From assembly GCF_021134715.1 (NCBI RefSeq), contig NC_060019.1, positions 9,872,001 through 9,936,000 on the forward strand: 64,000 nt of DNA, read 5' to 3'. Made by a program: the position numbers and the translations under genes. Shown in pieces: positions 13,401-23,847 of the stretch (position 1 is its first letter; every line of letters starts with the position of its first letter). This stretch comes from Daphnia pulex (lineage: Eukaryota > Arthropoda > Branchiopoda > Diplostraca > Daphniidae). Below the pieces are notes generated by a model. That model made no database searches. It saw nothing but the letters and a program-made list of their open reading frames with translations, and was not told the origin of the DNA.

Positions 13401-14325
13401 GTGGTGGACCAAGTGGCGGAGGAACCACTGGCTCTGGGTAGCGGCAAACAATCGTTTTAACTTCGTCGCCCTCCAATTCCAATGATGGATGGAAACGGAC
13501 GAGAATGTTGTTGGTGAAAACGCGTGACGGATCCTGTTTCCAAACAACAAAATAAGCAGATGTCAATTATGTGAACGTTTTTTCCCAGCTGCTACTGCAA
13601 ATTTAATTAGTCAATTATTATAGCGTCCAAGGACAAAGTTATTTTCGAGCTCAAGTGGCTCCCACCATAATCGTTTGCCTTGAAATGGATTTGGCTCGTT
13701 ATTTTGTATTAAACCTAAAAAAACAGCCTTTGTCGGCGACAGATGTCTCTGCGGGCACATTAAGTCCCCTTTTTCCCGCTATCGAATTCAAAAATAAAAT
13801 CCTCCGACAAGAAAAAAAGAAGAAAATTCGTTTAGCCATGTAATGAATATACCTGGATGGTTCCACATCCGGACAGCGGGAATTCGTAATGATATTTGGT
13901 TCCTCCTTTGCCGACAAAAGAGCAAGCGCTTCGTCGGTCGAAATTGGAATAGACAATTCCGTAAAACGGCTCGGGAAATTCAAGATCCACTTCCATAGCC
14001 CTCGAGGCGCAGCTCAAGCTGGCCGACGACCTGTTACATACAAAAATTGAATAATTTATTAGTCAGTCGTTTTTTTTCTTTTCCAAAGTCTAGTCGAGTT
14101 ATCGTTTATGGGGGGAGACCTGTTGGTGCGGATGATGTTGGTGAGGTCGTCCAATTTCGTGACGACGCCATCCAGCGTAGCCTCGAGCGGTATGCCATTG
14201 CCTTGGTACTCGATGTCGACTCCGCGCTCAGCGTAGTTGGATTGGGCCAAAACACCAGGGATCCGACTTTGAGAGTAGAGCGCGACGGTGAAAATCACGC
14301 CCCACGCCGTCATTAAGAGACGCAT
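10483..14325 (-). CDS. ZP-N-domain single-pass membrane protein with long repeat-bearing cytoplasmic tail
   Basis: Three coding exons on the minus strand: 14325-14120, 14030-13853 and 13533-10483. All join in phase at GT-AG sites and give 1144 aa. Residues 1-28 form a signal peptide (start MRLLMTAWGVIFTVALYS). Residues about 70-158 match a ZP-N module: cysteines 76, 105, 124 and 158, a PFYGIVY strand and a CGT turn. No ZP-C module or furin-type site is seen before the membrane helix (about 195-219), which is followed by a basic stop-transfer (RNIRLIRRRR). The remaining ~925 residues should be cytoplasmic, Ser/Pro/Glu/Arg-rich, with ten [W/F]D[V/I]x[I/F/V]R motifs. ZP modules assemble apical extracellular matrix in arthropod epithelia; a role anchoring matrix to cortical proteins is inference. 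A 10-nt 5' UTR piece follows a good acceptor at 14336-14337, so the gene has further 5' UTR exons upstream. Orthologue not named. Confidence 0.85.
11503..12171 (-). repeat. tandem coding repeat: [W/F]D[V/I]x[I/V]R units in the ZP-N protein tail
   Basis: Seven copies of an 18-nt core encoding [W/F]D[V/I]x IR occur at 12154-12171, 12070-12087, 11959-11976, 11845-11862, 11734-11751, 11623-11640 and 11503-11520. Spacings are 84, 111, 114, 111, 111 and 120 bp, all multiples of three. A typical unit is the core, then QYPPVYEPRTPSEST, then a second WD motif (WDGMSHMTEP) and a proline run. More distant copies occur at 11386-11403 (WDVLVR), 11164-11181 (WDVIIR) and 12826-12843 (FDVAFR). The array keeps frame, so it has been expanded and retained as protein. 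It also leaves a long open frame on the opposite strand, which is an artefact. Confidence 0.9.
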
Positions 14326-17300
14326 CGTGATAGACCTGAAACGAGAGAGGGGGAAAACAATAACAGCACGAGATAAGTATCCCGTGATTCATGGGAATCT
14401 TTTTCTTCTTCTTGAAAATATACATAAAAGGAGGAATAGTAATAACATCAGTAGAATTTCTGATTGGAGGCCCCAAGTCAACCAGTCACGTTTAGCCATC
14501 TAGCGGGAGAGCCATTCCAGTAGGTGGTAGCGTGACTCATTAGCCAGCGCAGCCATCTTGAACGCTTTCGTTTTCACGTAAGTCGGTATACAATTGCGAG
14601 TTGTCGTTAAAAAGAAAAATTCTCCAGACATTCGTAGGGAAAAAAAGGGGGGAAACACGGGTAACAACCAGCAAACAATGAGAACAAGAATCTTATTATT
14701 ACTTTTACGATAACAGGAAAAATCCCGTGCGTCCCTTATTTTTTTTTTTCCAAAGAGAACTTTCATTCGTGTCGGAAACCCGCACGAATTCAGACATCGT
14801 GAATTCAAAACCCCCCTACCACTATGTGAAATAACTGTACTTTCTCTATTGTAGATTTTGTAGGACAACAAACAAACTGCAATTTTAACAATAATTCCCA
14901 AAGTTAGAAACAAACGAAAGTCGGCTTACCTTTTATGTGAACAATTTGATTTCAGCAAAACTGTCGGAGACCGGTTTATCCGTCGACTACTTGTTCATCT
15001 TGGTTCACCTGGATTTTTGCAAAGAAACAGAACTAAAGTTAGAAGGTGAGCAAACAAGAACTGGTGGTGGCGACTCGCTCGATGCAAGAGTTTCGAATGT
15101 TTCGACAGCAATCTTGGTGGAAACTACCGACCAGTGGGAAAGAAAAGTTGCAACAGCCTTGTACAACCGTAAATGGATTCTGGCGTCATCAACCTCGGTG
15201 TTTACATATAAGGGCACAGCATCTTCTTTCTTTTGTGTGGAGAGAGAGAGAGAGAGAGAGGGGAACAGTTTCCTTTATTTCTAGTCCTGGCAGCACCTTG
15301 TTGAGTTATGTACCCTGTTGCACAAACTTGGCAAGGAACTTTATTCAAAGTGACGACGCCAGCAGCATTTCCCAATGGCGCGGTATTCAACCCAACTAGC
15401 GGGTGGTTTGAACAAAAAAATAATGCTTTTTGGGCGGATACTAAAAAAAGGAGGGTCTTATATTATCAACTTATTAGATACGAGTTTTTCTTCATTTTAT
15501 ATTTTTTCGGGGAACGAATGAGCTGTCACGCTCATTCAAATTCAAGGTCGACGGCCTTCCTCGCATCACTGAAGCAGTCCGCACGCGCACTAGCTTAAGA
15601 TTATTTTTAAGAATTCAGATTTTTTAAAATACAAATTCGTGTGTGTGTGTGGATGGTAAACAATTCGGTCTATTGAATTAGGCAATTATCGCAAGAACCG
15701 CAGGATAAAACCGCATTGGAAAGTGAAAAGAATCATGGCCTGTTTGTGCTGCGTTCCAGTCTACCAGAGACCTTGTTTTAGTTTCGGCGGAGTAAAAAGG
15801 ATAACAACAGAAAAATGGCGGAGATGATCTATCAAACACAATTTCGTGATCTCTCTCAATACTGATGTAGTGCACATGGTTTAAGGGAGCGAGACCGATG
15901 GGAAATGGGATGCGTGCCTTGTGGCATCCGGTTGTAAGAAGAACTACTCTCTCGTATCAATGACAAAATCCTCTCAAGCGATGATCGTGATGTTTAAGAG
16001 AAAGCCTCATCATCATCATCTTAGCCAAAGGGAAAAGGTTCTTTCATCCGTTTCCTCTTAGTTTATTGGCACACACACGCACATGGAGAGGCTGTCTAGT
16101 TTTTTTCCAAATTGTTGATGATGGTGGCTGCTGAGCGCTTTCACCTTCTAAATGCATTTTTCCAGTCACGTTGGTTGACCAGACTGTGTGGGAAATAGCA
16201 AAAGGTGATGGACCATACTGATCTTGGTGATTGAAGAGAAAATGTTTTTGGCTGTCGTTGATGTATCTAACGGGTTTTTTCGGGATATAAAAACATTGGA
16301 TGGTACTTGCCGGAGGGATATTGGAGTTATGCGGCATTCCGTCAGATAACCCCAAAGGGACATGATAAATATTATTATTATTGAACATGTAAGGGAGAGG
16401 AGAACTACAAGTAAATGAGAAAATTTCTTTGTTGAGGCGATGGTTCCGGTAGGAATTCGCCTAGAAAAATCGTGTGATTTTCTACTACACGTTTTTGGGG
16501 AGTGACCGCAGCACCACCAACGACCACCCATCGAATGAAATGCGCCATAAAATCGAGAAAGGGAAAAGCAAGAAAAAGACAAGTTCCTTTCCTTTTTTCT
16601 TACACGGAAGAAAAAGAAAGGATCCATCGCTGGACACTAAAAAGTGAAATGTGTGAATAGTCGACGAATCATTTTGAATTCTTATAAACCCAAATAACGA
16701 TATCCTTGTGGAACTAGGTGACACGACAATCTTAAAAAAAAAAAAAAATTTGGCACTTGTTAAAGAAACCAACTCAGTCATCATCTGTTTGCCGCCCTCG
16801 TTCTTTCGGCGTAGGCGCCATTGACGAGAAGTGAAACGTACCTCCACCCTGTCCTTCAACAGTCGAGCCAAGAATTATCATCATCATCCGGTTGGAGCTG
16901 GAAAACAGCCGCACCTCTCTCACGCACACATACCCACCAAACACCAATAAGCCTCAAGGTGAAAACTCAAAACAAAGCAACCCCAAGATTTGAGTTCTTT
17001 TCTTGTTTTTTCTGGTGACACACTATTGTGTGTGCCATGACATCAACCTGCCAAAAGAACACCTTTAGCCCTGATAAAAGAAACATGACGAATTGTGAAA
17101 TTAGAGAGAGAGAGGAATGGGGCGAACAATTACCCGATTTCAGATTTCTTAAGCAATCATCATGAGATAACGCGGCTTTTCGGCGGAATCGGGAGCAAGC
17201 GTGCGGCTTGGGTGATCCCGATCCGGTCAAAGGGCTCTTCGTGAGTAAAATAACGGAGAGCGGAAATTCAAAACACAATAGAAAGGCGAAAAAAATTGGT

Positions 17301-19740
17301 TTTCCTTCTTGGCTTGTATACACATTGAGCCTGCCATCCTCTACGTATTGTTCTTCCTTCTGTATACACAAAAATTAGGTTCGTGTATAACCGAAAGAGC
17401 GAAAAGTTTGTGTCGGGAAGATATAAAGAAAGAAGAATTATGTATAATTTTTATTTAACACTGCCTGAGGCGTCGGATCACGTGACTGGACGCTTAACAC
17501 ACGAACACATGAAAGAAGGAAGACAAATAAAAGAAAGAGAAAAAAAAAGTTAGAGGGGCGATATAAAAGAAAGATAGGAAAGATGGCTTCCGCCCTTCCA
17601 GGCAATTTCCCCTTAGGCCCGCAAGGCTATAGTACTGGCCGTTCGTAAAAAAAACCCCATCAATTTTCTCATTTCTCCTGGTTTTTTAATAACTTCACGA
17701 TAGAAGCATTAAAAAGCTTTAACTGTACGAGGGTTCTAACTATCGCCATTTGTTTATCACGATCTTGCCAAGAAGTTGGCGCGTTCAAATCCCCGCTCAC
17801 GCAAAGAGCAAAAAAAAAAAAAAAAGTAGAAATGCCCGGTGAAAGTTGCTCAGCTGGATACAACCCAAACCTTCACCTCAATCGTTTTCTTTTTTTCGCG
17901 TAGCCAACAACAAAAAACCTGCTGCTCTTTTTAAAAAAAAAGAGAACCACACATCAACGAGAGACAAAATGGAAAGAAAAAGAGAGAAAGTGTTGCGTCT
18001 CTCTGACTTTTTGAATCGCACCATACGGAGGTGAAAGAACGGGCCGATTCATCCATTTTAGGATGAATAGAAAGTGAATGTCTGAGATGCCTAATACGCT
18101 TGGTCTGTGTTTAGATTTTTCACGTCTTGAATGAGACGAAGAATTTCTCTCCAACACAAAGAACGAAGGCCCTTATCTAATCGAAAATAACTACAAAATA
18201 GTAGAGAAATCATTTTGGCCTTACCTTATGTGGTTACGAAGAATAAAATATAATCCTTAAGAGTTGTGTACTGTCATCCGCTGGTGTGTTGAACCGAGAT
18301 GGAAAAGGAGGTTCAACAAAGATGAAATGAGGGGGGGAGAGGGAAAGGAAAGGGGGGGCTTAACACCTGCGCGACGCGGTACGTAAAAATGCGACTGGAG
18401 CGTTACAGAGGCACCGACTGACTGACTGCGGGCAGGTAAGAGGCGGTTGGCTTGACTAGAGTGGCGGTGGCGGCATCGACGGTCAGCTGCAAACAAAAAA
18501 AAACTCCCTGCGGGAGGGAGTGCTGTTGGCTGATTATACTCTTGCACGTCAAATCAGCGAGATTCAACTCGGAATAAAAAAAAGTCCATTTGCAATGATA
18601 CAACCGTTTACAACAGAATCTGAAAGGTAGAAAGAACACTGTTGTTATTATAACTCTTTTGTGTTACATCATTCTTTGTCGGGAAAGATTCCCTGTTGGA
18701 AAGAGGATCTACTCACCACCTGACGCGTTCAGTTCGTCCTTGTTGATTTAGAAGTATTACGCAAGCTCGATTTCCGACGAAGAATAGATCACAACGCACA
18801 GGGTTCTCGTGAATTTGCGTCATTATAACCTTGTTTTGGCGAGTCATTTCTTATAAGATTTGGTTTGTGTGTGTCTTTTGTCCATCAGCGCACACAGCCG
18901 TTTTTCAAGTCGTGCCGACCATCTGGGCAGTAGTATTTTTGTTAACGACCCAGTAAAAGGTTCTTTTTTCAAATCATTTCATTATGTAGGGGAAAAAAAG
19001 ATAAACTAACAAAAGCTCCCTGTTGGTTACCAGTGTGCAGGGGGCTTGATGGATACTCTTTGGTGGAGGGAGAAATTTTCGACAAGGTCAACACCATTTC
19101 TATCTTGCGCCTTTCTGGAGCGGGTGTAGATAAACATTCCAAAGAAAAGTCATAACATTGTGTCCTCCGGGCCCGTCCTTTTTCCGCCTTTTTCTTTTAT
19201 TCAGACACCTGTTCAAAGGTATCTTTGGAAATCAAGGGATGAAGCGGATAATGTCCTTGCCAACCGTTCAAAAGAAGCTGGAATGGAGAAAATTGCAGGA
19301 ATTAACAAGGAGGAGATTTTTATCAATTAATGGGACCTCGAACATGGGTAATCATGACCATAAATCATAAACTATCGACTGACGTTATCTCATTCTTTTT
19401 TTCTTCTTCTTCTAAAGGTCAAACCTGATGACTGGATTTCCTGGATCTCCTTAAGTTTACCTGTTTCCTGATAGAATTTCAAAAACCGGTTTTTCAAATC
19501 ATCGACATCTGGCAGCGAAATTGCCAACTACGAGTTGCATTTCCAAAATTAATCATAGTATACAGTACAATGTTTGTAAAGATTTCTGACCGGGAGCAAA
19601 TCACATATTGTATGAATTGTAGATAATTATATAGCAGACCTTTAGTTTGGGATTGGTCCAATAGTTCGAAAGATTTGGGCAGCAGTGAATTTACTGGTTT
19701 AACTACTATTAAAGAATTGGAATGCCTAGTTCAAACACCT
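14326..19740. other. upstream region of the ZP-N gene, with possible 5' UTR exons
   Basis: About 5.4 kb without supported coding sequence. On the minus strand there are consensus donors at 14930/14929 (AAAAG|GTAAGC) and 18225/18224 (TAAG|GTAAGG), which could end alternative 5' UTR exons splicing to the acceptor at 14336. The sequence just before both donors is similar (CACATAA...G), hinting at two related leader exons. A GA microsatellite lies at 15240-15261 and poly-A/T runs at 16735-16748 and 17810-17825. The 3' flank of the beta-galactosidase gene should lie at about 19200-19760. No TATA/initiator pair was found for the minus strand. Confidence 0.4.
15240..15261. repeat. GA dinucleotide microsatellite
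   Basis: Uninterrupted GA run of about eleven units in the upstream region of the ZP-N gene. Confidence 0.9.
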
Positions 19741-19762
19741 GACTTGACCGGAGAAAGTGACT

Positions 19763-22700
19763 TTAAACATGTTTCTTGAAAAGTTTAGTTGAGCGTTTCT
19801 TGACTGGAGTGCCGCCATTCAAGACTGGATGGGCGACAAACTCGACTGTGCAGCCCAGCTCGTTCTTTTCACAAGGTGACCGATCCTGTTCCAGCAATAT
19901 TAGGCGGTTCTTGGACGGCCAGGCTTTTAAAAAGTGTTTCGGAACGTACAATGTCACCTGTGGACCTTGAACTGGCCAGTACCGCCCAAGATTGATGCCG
20001 TTCAAGAAAGCAACACCCTAATCAACGGAAATTATGATCTTTCTTTAATGCATTAATGGGTGGAAAATTTACCTTGTGCCATCCTGATAAATTGAGAAAA
20101 GTATCCGCCAAATCGGACTCATTGCGCTGGATTGCAAAGGATCCAGTGAATAATGACATCGTTCCTTTCATTGGAGTTCCGCGTTTCTTTTCAATTTTGT
20201 TCAACCATTCCAAACTCCCAGTTTCATTAAAAGGCAAAGGATGATGAGTCCAGCTCGACAGGATATGACCATTAAGTGTCACGTTGCTTGTTAGTCCCTA
20301 TTGCAAGTGTTTGACATTCCTATTTACCACGTGTCGCTGCATCGTAAAAGACAAAGAAAGCAAACTAACCTTGAAATCTTTTATTCCGGTGCCGTAGGCT
20401 ATTCTTCCTTGGTTCTCCACCAACAGACAGAGGTTCTGGTTATCGGTCGCCTGGACTGGAATCGAATAGAGTGATCCGCTTCGAGATAAAACTCCCCCAA
20501 ATTCCTACATACTTTTTATATAGGCAGGCGGAAAAATGGAAAAGAAAATTTTATTTTCACCATGTCAATGTAGAGATACGCCCGATCGGCCAATCCCTTA
20601 ACTTCTAAAAGCGCCGGGTCTGGAAAATGGCCACGTAATTGGGTGCAGTACAAAACATAGCCGTTTGCTTGTCCCAGTGATTCGAATGTCATGGGGTAGG
20701 TAGATTGCAGGGGACGTCCAGCGATTGGAGTCGATAACAAATCCCACAGGTTGGCAACGTAATGCAAGTGGACATGACCGTACGCTGCCTTAGGGCTGGC
20801 AACAGGAACGGGAAAATCAGGTAAAGGCAAATACTGCAATGGAAATAGTACCGTTAGCTTCAGTCAAATTTGCACATGATAATATCACAATAATACCTTG
20901 GATATAACCTTTCTTATGCTAAAATATTTTTCAGTTGGATCTCCAGCTTCAGAAAGGGGTGCATCGTAATCATACGACGTAATGCAAGGTGTGTAAGTAT
21001 TTGATGGTAACGCCCCTTTGACCAGAATAAATTATGATTCACACAAACTTATTGAGTAATTTTATTGCTCATATGTACCTGATGTAAACCCGAATGAAGT
21101 ACCTCCGTGAAACATGTACATCGAGACTGACGCATTGATAGCAAGCATATCGTCAAGGGTTTTGACAACATCTTCCTTGTCAACTGTCGAATGAGGCTCT
21201 CCCCACATATCTAACCAACCAGGGTAAAACTCGGAATTCACTCTTGGCCCAGCCAGCTCAAAATGACGCTGTGGCTTAAAAGATTCGACCGCATTGGAGC
21301 CTAAGAATACATGAAAACCAATAATAATTTTAATTTTCTAAAAAAAAAAAGCAACAAGTTTTAATGTGTAATATATACCAGCTCCAAAATCTACAGTAGC
21401 GTATACTCCCGGTATTTTACCGCACTGAAGATAACCATCCCCATCGCCATCAGTAGAGAAGAGTACAACATCTTTTCCAAGATGCTGTCGGATGAAATCT
21501 CTTAGCCAACTGGTGTAGTCTCTGTCACATGGCGAATAGCTTCCTATGTTACCAGGTTGAATAAAAATAACCTTTAATTAAACATAAGATATTCCAAATG
21601 CATATATTAATACCATATTCATTTTCAACTTGAACGGTAATTATGGGGCCTCCATTGTTGTAGAGGTAAGGCTTGATTTTAGACAGAAGAACAGAGAACC
21701 ATTTCTCAACATGGGTCACATAACCTGTTTTAATGTTTTGCTTTTTAAAATTGTGGTAAGCATTATTTTTAATGAACAAAACACTGATCAGCGGTTGAAG
21801 AGAAAATGTTTGATTTACGGATGACTCATGCACGTCGTTATTCAATTAATTGTGTACGCACATGAAAAGTTGACAGTATACTTGCAAGGACGGCTTTCTT
21901 TCTCTTAATCAAGACTTAACATTTTATCTCCGTTAATAATGTCCAACTAGTTTAAATCAACGAGTTTAATTGAGACCAGTTCAAATTAAAATAACTAAGT
22001 CCTGCCAATTTCATGATCCTGTCCGGTATTGAAATCTGAAGAATCACCAAAAACCTGTTCTAATAAATGTCCCAGAAAGGGGTGAAAGAAATATAAACTC
22101 AGCTAGCCCTATAAAACACAGATTGCATCACTTTCTGTTGACCTTGCAGAATCTAGTCAGTTCACTAAGTAAAAAAGCAGTCATATTAACTATATGCAAA
22201 AAGTTAAGTGAGTATAAAAGGGGAAAATAATTAGCAGCTAATATTATCGTCCCTCACTGGCTATTCAAAGCAGTAAGTTTCTGTTAACCTAGTCTGTGAA
22301 CTTAATGCAATTTTCTAATTCAAAAAGACACAAAAATAGTTTATATTTCTTACTTTTATCACTGGTTCTTAGTTTAATTGATGGGTCAACTGACAGAAGC
22401 CAGAATGGTAATCCTCCCTGGTAATGTATACAAACAAAGAATTATACATTTATTTCATGCTGGATGTGTAAATTCACATTACCATGTCTCTTTCAGCATC
22501 AATGAATGGGCCTGGTCTCAAAATGACACTTAGGTTGAAATGTTGGGCCAACTCGAAATAATACTCAATATCCAAATTCCCTTCAAATGCATACACTCCT
22601 GGTTGTGGCTCATGAGATGCCCATTCCACATATCTAAACAATCAATAAGATTACTCTTAACTGAATTGGAATAAATGTAAAATTTTTTCAAGTGATATGT

Positions 22701-23041
22701 ACGTTTCCAGGGCATTTAAACCAGCAGCTCTCATTTTTCTCATTCGGTCAGGCCAGTAATGGACTGGCACACGGAAATAATGCATAGCTCCAGAAACATA
22801 GCGAAAAGGTTCGCCATCTTTGACAAACTGATTATTCACATAGTCGATAGAAAAACTACGGTTTTTAACCTGTGAAAAATAAAAGTATTTCTATTATTAA
22901 GAACAAAATAATGAGTCAACATGGAAAGAATTGAAATGAGTAACTTACAAGATCATCACCTTTCTTTATAGCTCCAGATAAGCCACAAACCATAAGTAAA
23001 ATTACAAGGACAATCATTTTAACACCAGTTAGTTTTCCCAT
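19763..23041 (-). CDS. GLB1: beta-galactosidase, glycoside hydrolase family 35 (lysosomal type)
   Basis: Twelve minus-strand exons join in phase: 23041-22949, 22869-22703, 22633-22483, 22417-22354, 21724-21614, 21543-21379, 21300-21079, 21015-20897, 20833-20561, 20504-20370, 20297-20073 and 20017-19763 (TAA). The product is 659 aa, close to human GLB1. A signal peptide covers residues 1-24 ([18 protein letters not shown]). The GH35 barrel follows: [14 protein letters not shown], then [10 protein letters not shown] with the acid/base Glu194, then [16 protein letters not shown] with the nucleophile Glu274, and [14 protein letters not shown]. The C-terminal beta domains include [12 protein letters not shown]. 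The enzyme removes terminal beta-galactose from glycoconjugates, expected in the lysosome or secreted. It is head-to-head with the gelsolin gene (about 0.8 kb between start codons). The acceptor of exon 6 (21544-21545) has a weak pyrimidine tract. The model looks intact, with both catalytic residues present. Confidence 0.95.
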
Positions 23042-23081
23042 GTTCAGTCTGCTCTTCTGCTATTGTGATTTGTGATTTAAA

Positions 23082-23100
23082 CCGCCCCCATTTGCACGTG
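23082..23100 (-). promoter_or_regulatory. GC box and CACGTG E-box upstream of the beta-galactosidase start
   Basis: Read on the minus strand, a CACGTG E-box (23095-23100, in the context GCACGTGC) is followed by a GGGGGCGG box (23082-23089), 41-60 bp upstream of the start codon. In vertebrates such E-boxes (CLEAR elements, bound by TFEB/MITF proteins) coordinate lysosomal genes. Its presence before a lysosomal hydrolase fits that role, but binding here is inference. Confidence 0.45.
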
Positions 23101-23711
23101 CGGAAACGGTAAACAAAAAACAGAGCGATGTTGCCAATCGTAATTTTCCTAAATGAAAACTAACTTTCCGATTGGCCAATGTAGCCCTGACCCCTAATAA
23201 TGAGACGGTTTTTTTCTTAAAGGTTTGAAATTAAGGCGAAGTTTTCCTTTCAAGATTTTGATCCGGTTCGGTGTTCCCCCCCAAAATGAGCCGGTTCGTC
23301 ACACGGGACATGAAAAGTGTTTTTATGTCACTACTAGATGGCGAAGGGTATTCCCGCGAACCCTCAAAGGTTTGCCTGTTAGCGGGATTTTCCCCCACCA
23401 ACCCGGGATCTGTCACGGGATTTCACCAACATCCCTAAATGCAGGTCCATGGGAAACAAATGAAAGATGTTCAAATTTTTTGTCTACAAGTATTTCCCTC
23501 CAGAAATATCCCGTACCGGAATTATCGATTAAAAACCAACTTCTTGTTCTGTGTAGCCTCCGTAGCCTCCCATCTCTCCCCCATCTAGTCATGGCCTCCA
23601 TCCGCCTTTCGCTCGTTCGTGAAACGTTGCCCAATGGGGCGGTGGCTTCGGTGACGTTGTTTGGGAGGGGATTTTTCCCTTTTGCTGGGTTTTTCCACGA
23701 CTGCAAGTTTC

Positions 23712-23747
23712 TATAAAACGAGACACAGCTGCTGTTTGTTTGTCAGT
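23712..23747 (+). promoter_or_regulatory. gelsolin core promoter: TATA box and arthropod initiator
   Basis: TATAAAA at 23712-23718 is followed by a TCAGT initiator at 23743-23747. The initiator A (23745) lies 33 bp after the first T of the TATA box, the standard spacing. Transcription from there gives a 5' UTR of about 103 nt before the gelsolin ATG at 23848. Confidence 0.75.
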
Positions 23748-23847
23748 ATACAAACCAAGCAGGTCCCTTTCGAACTAGATTTAAAAGCCCTCTGTTAGGT
23801 TTACGTTTGAATTATTCATAGCAACCTTAGTATATTGACAATTTGAT

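Noticed and set aside
14500..14913. 137-codon minus-strand frame just upstream of the ZP-N gene
   Set aside because: No true domain, and it lies between two good 5' UTR splice signals, so it is more likely intron.
17755..17810. T-arm-like GTTCAAATCCCC, suggesting a tRNA
   Set aside because: No matching D-arm, anticodon stem or acceptor stem could be paired around it.
23225..23716. 163-codon plus and 97-codon minus frames between the beta-galactosidase and gelsolin genes
   Set aside because: Overlapping frames on both strands, no known motif, and the region contains the gelsolin promoter. Considered as a transposon fragment, but nothing supports it.
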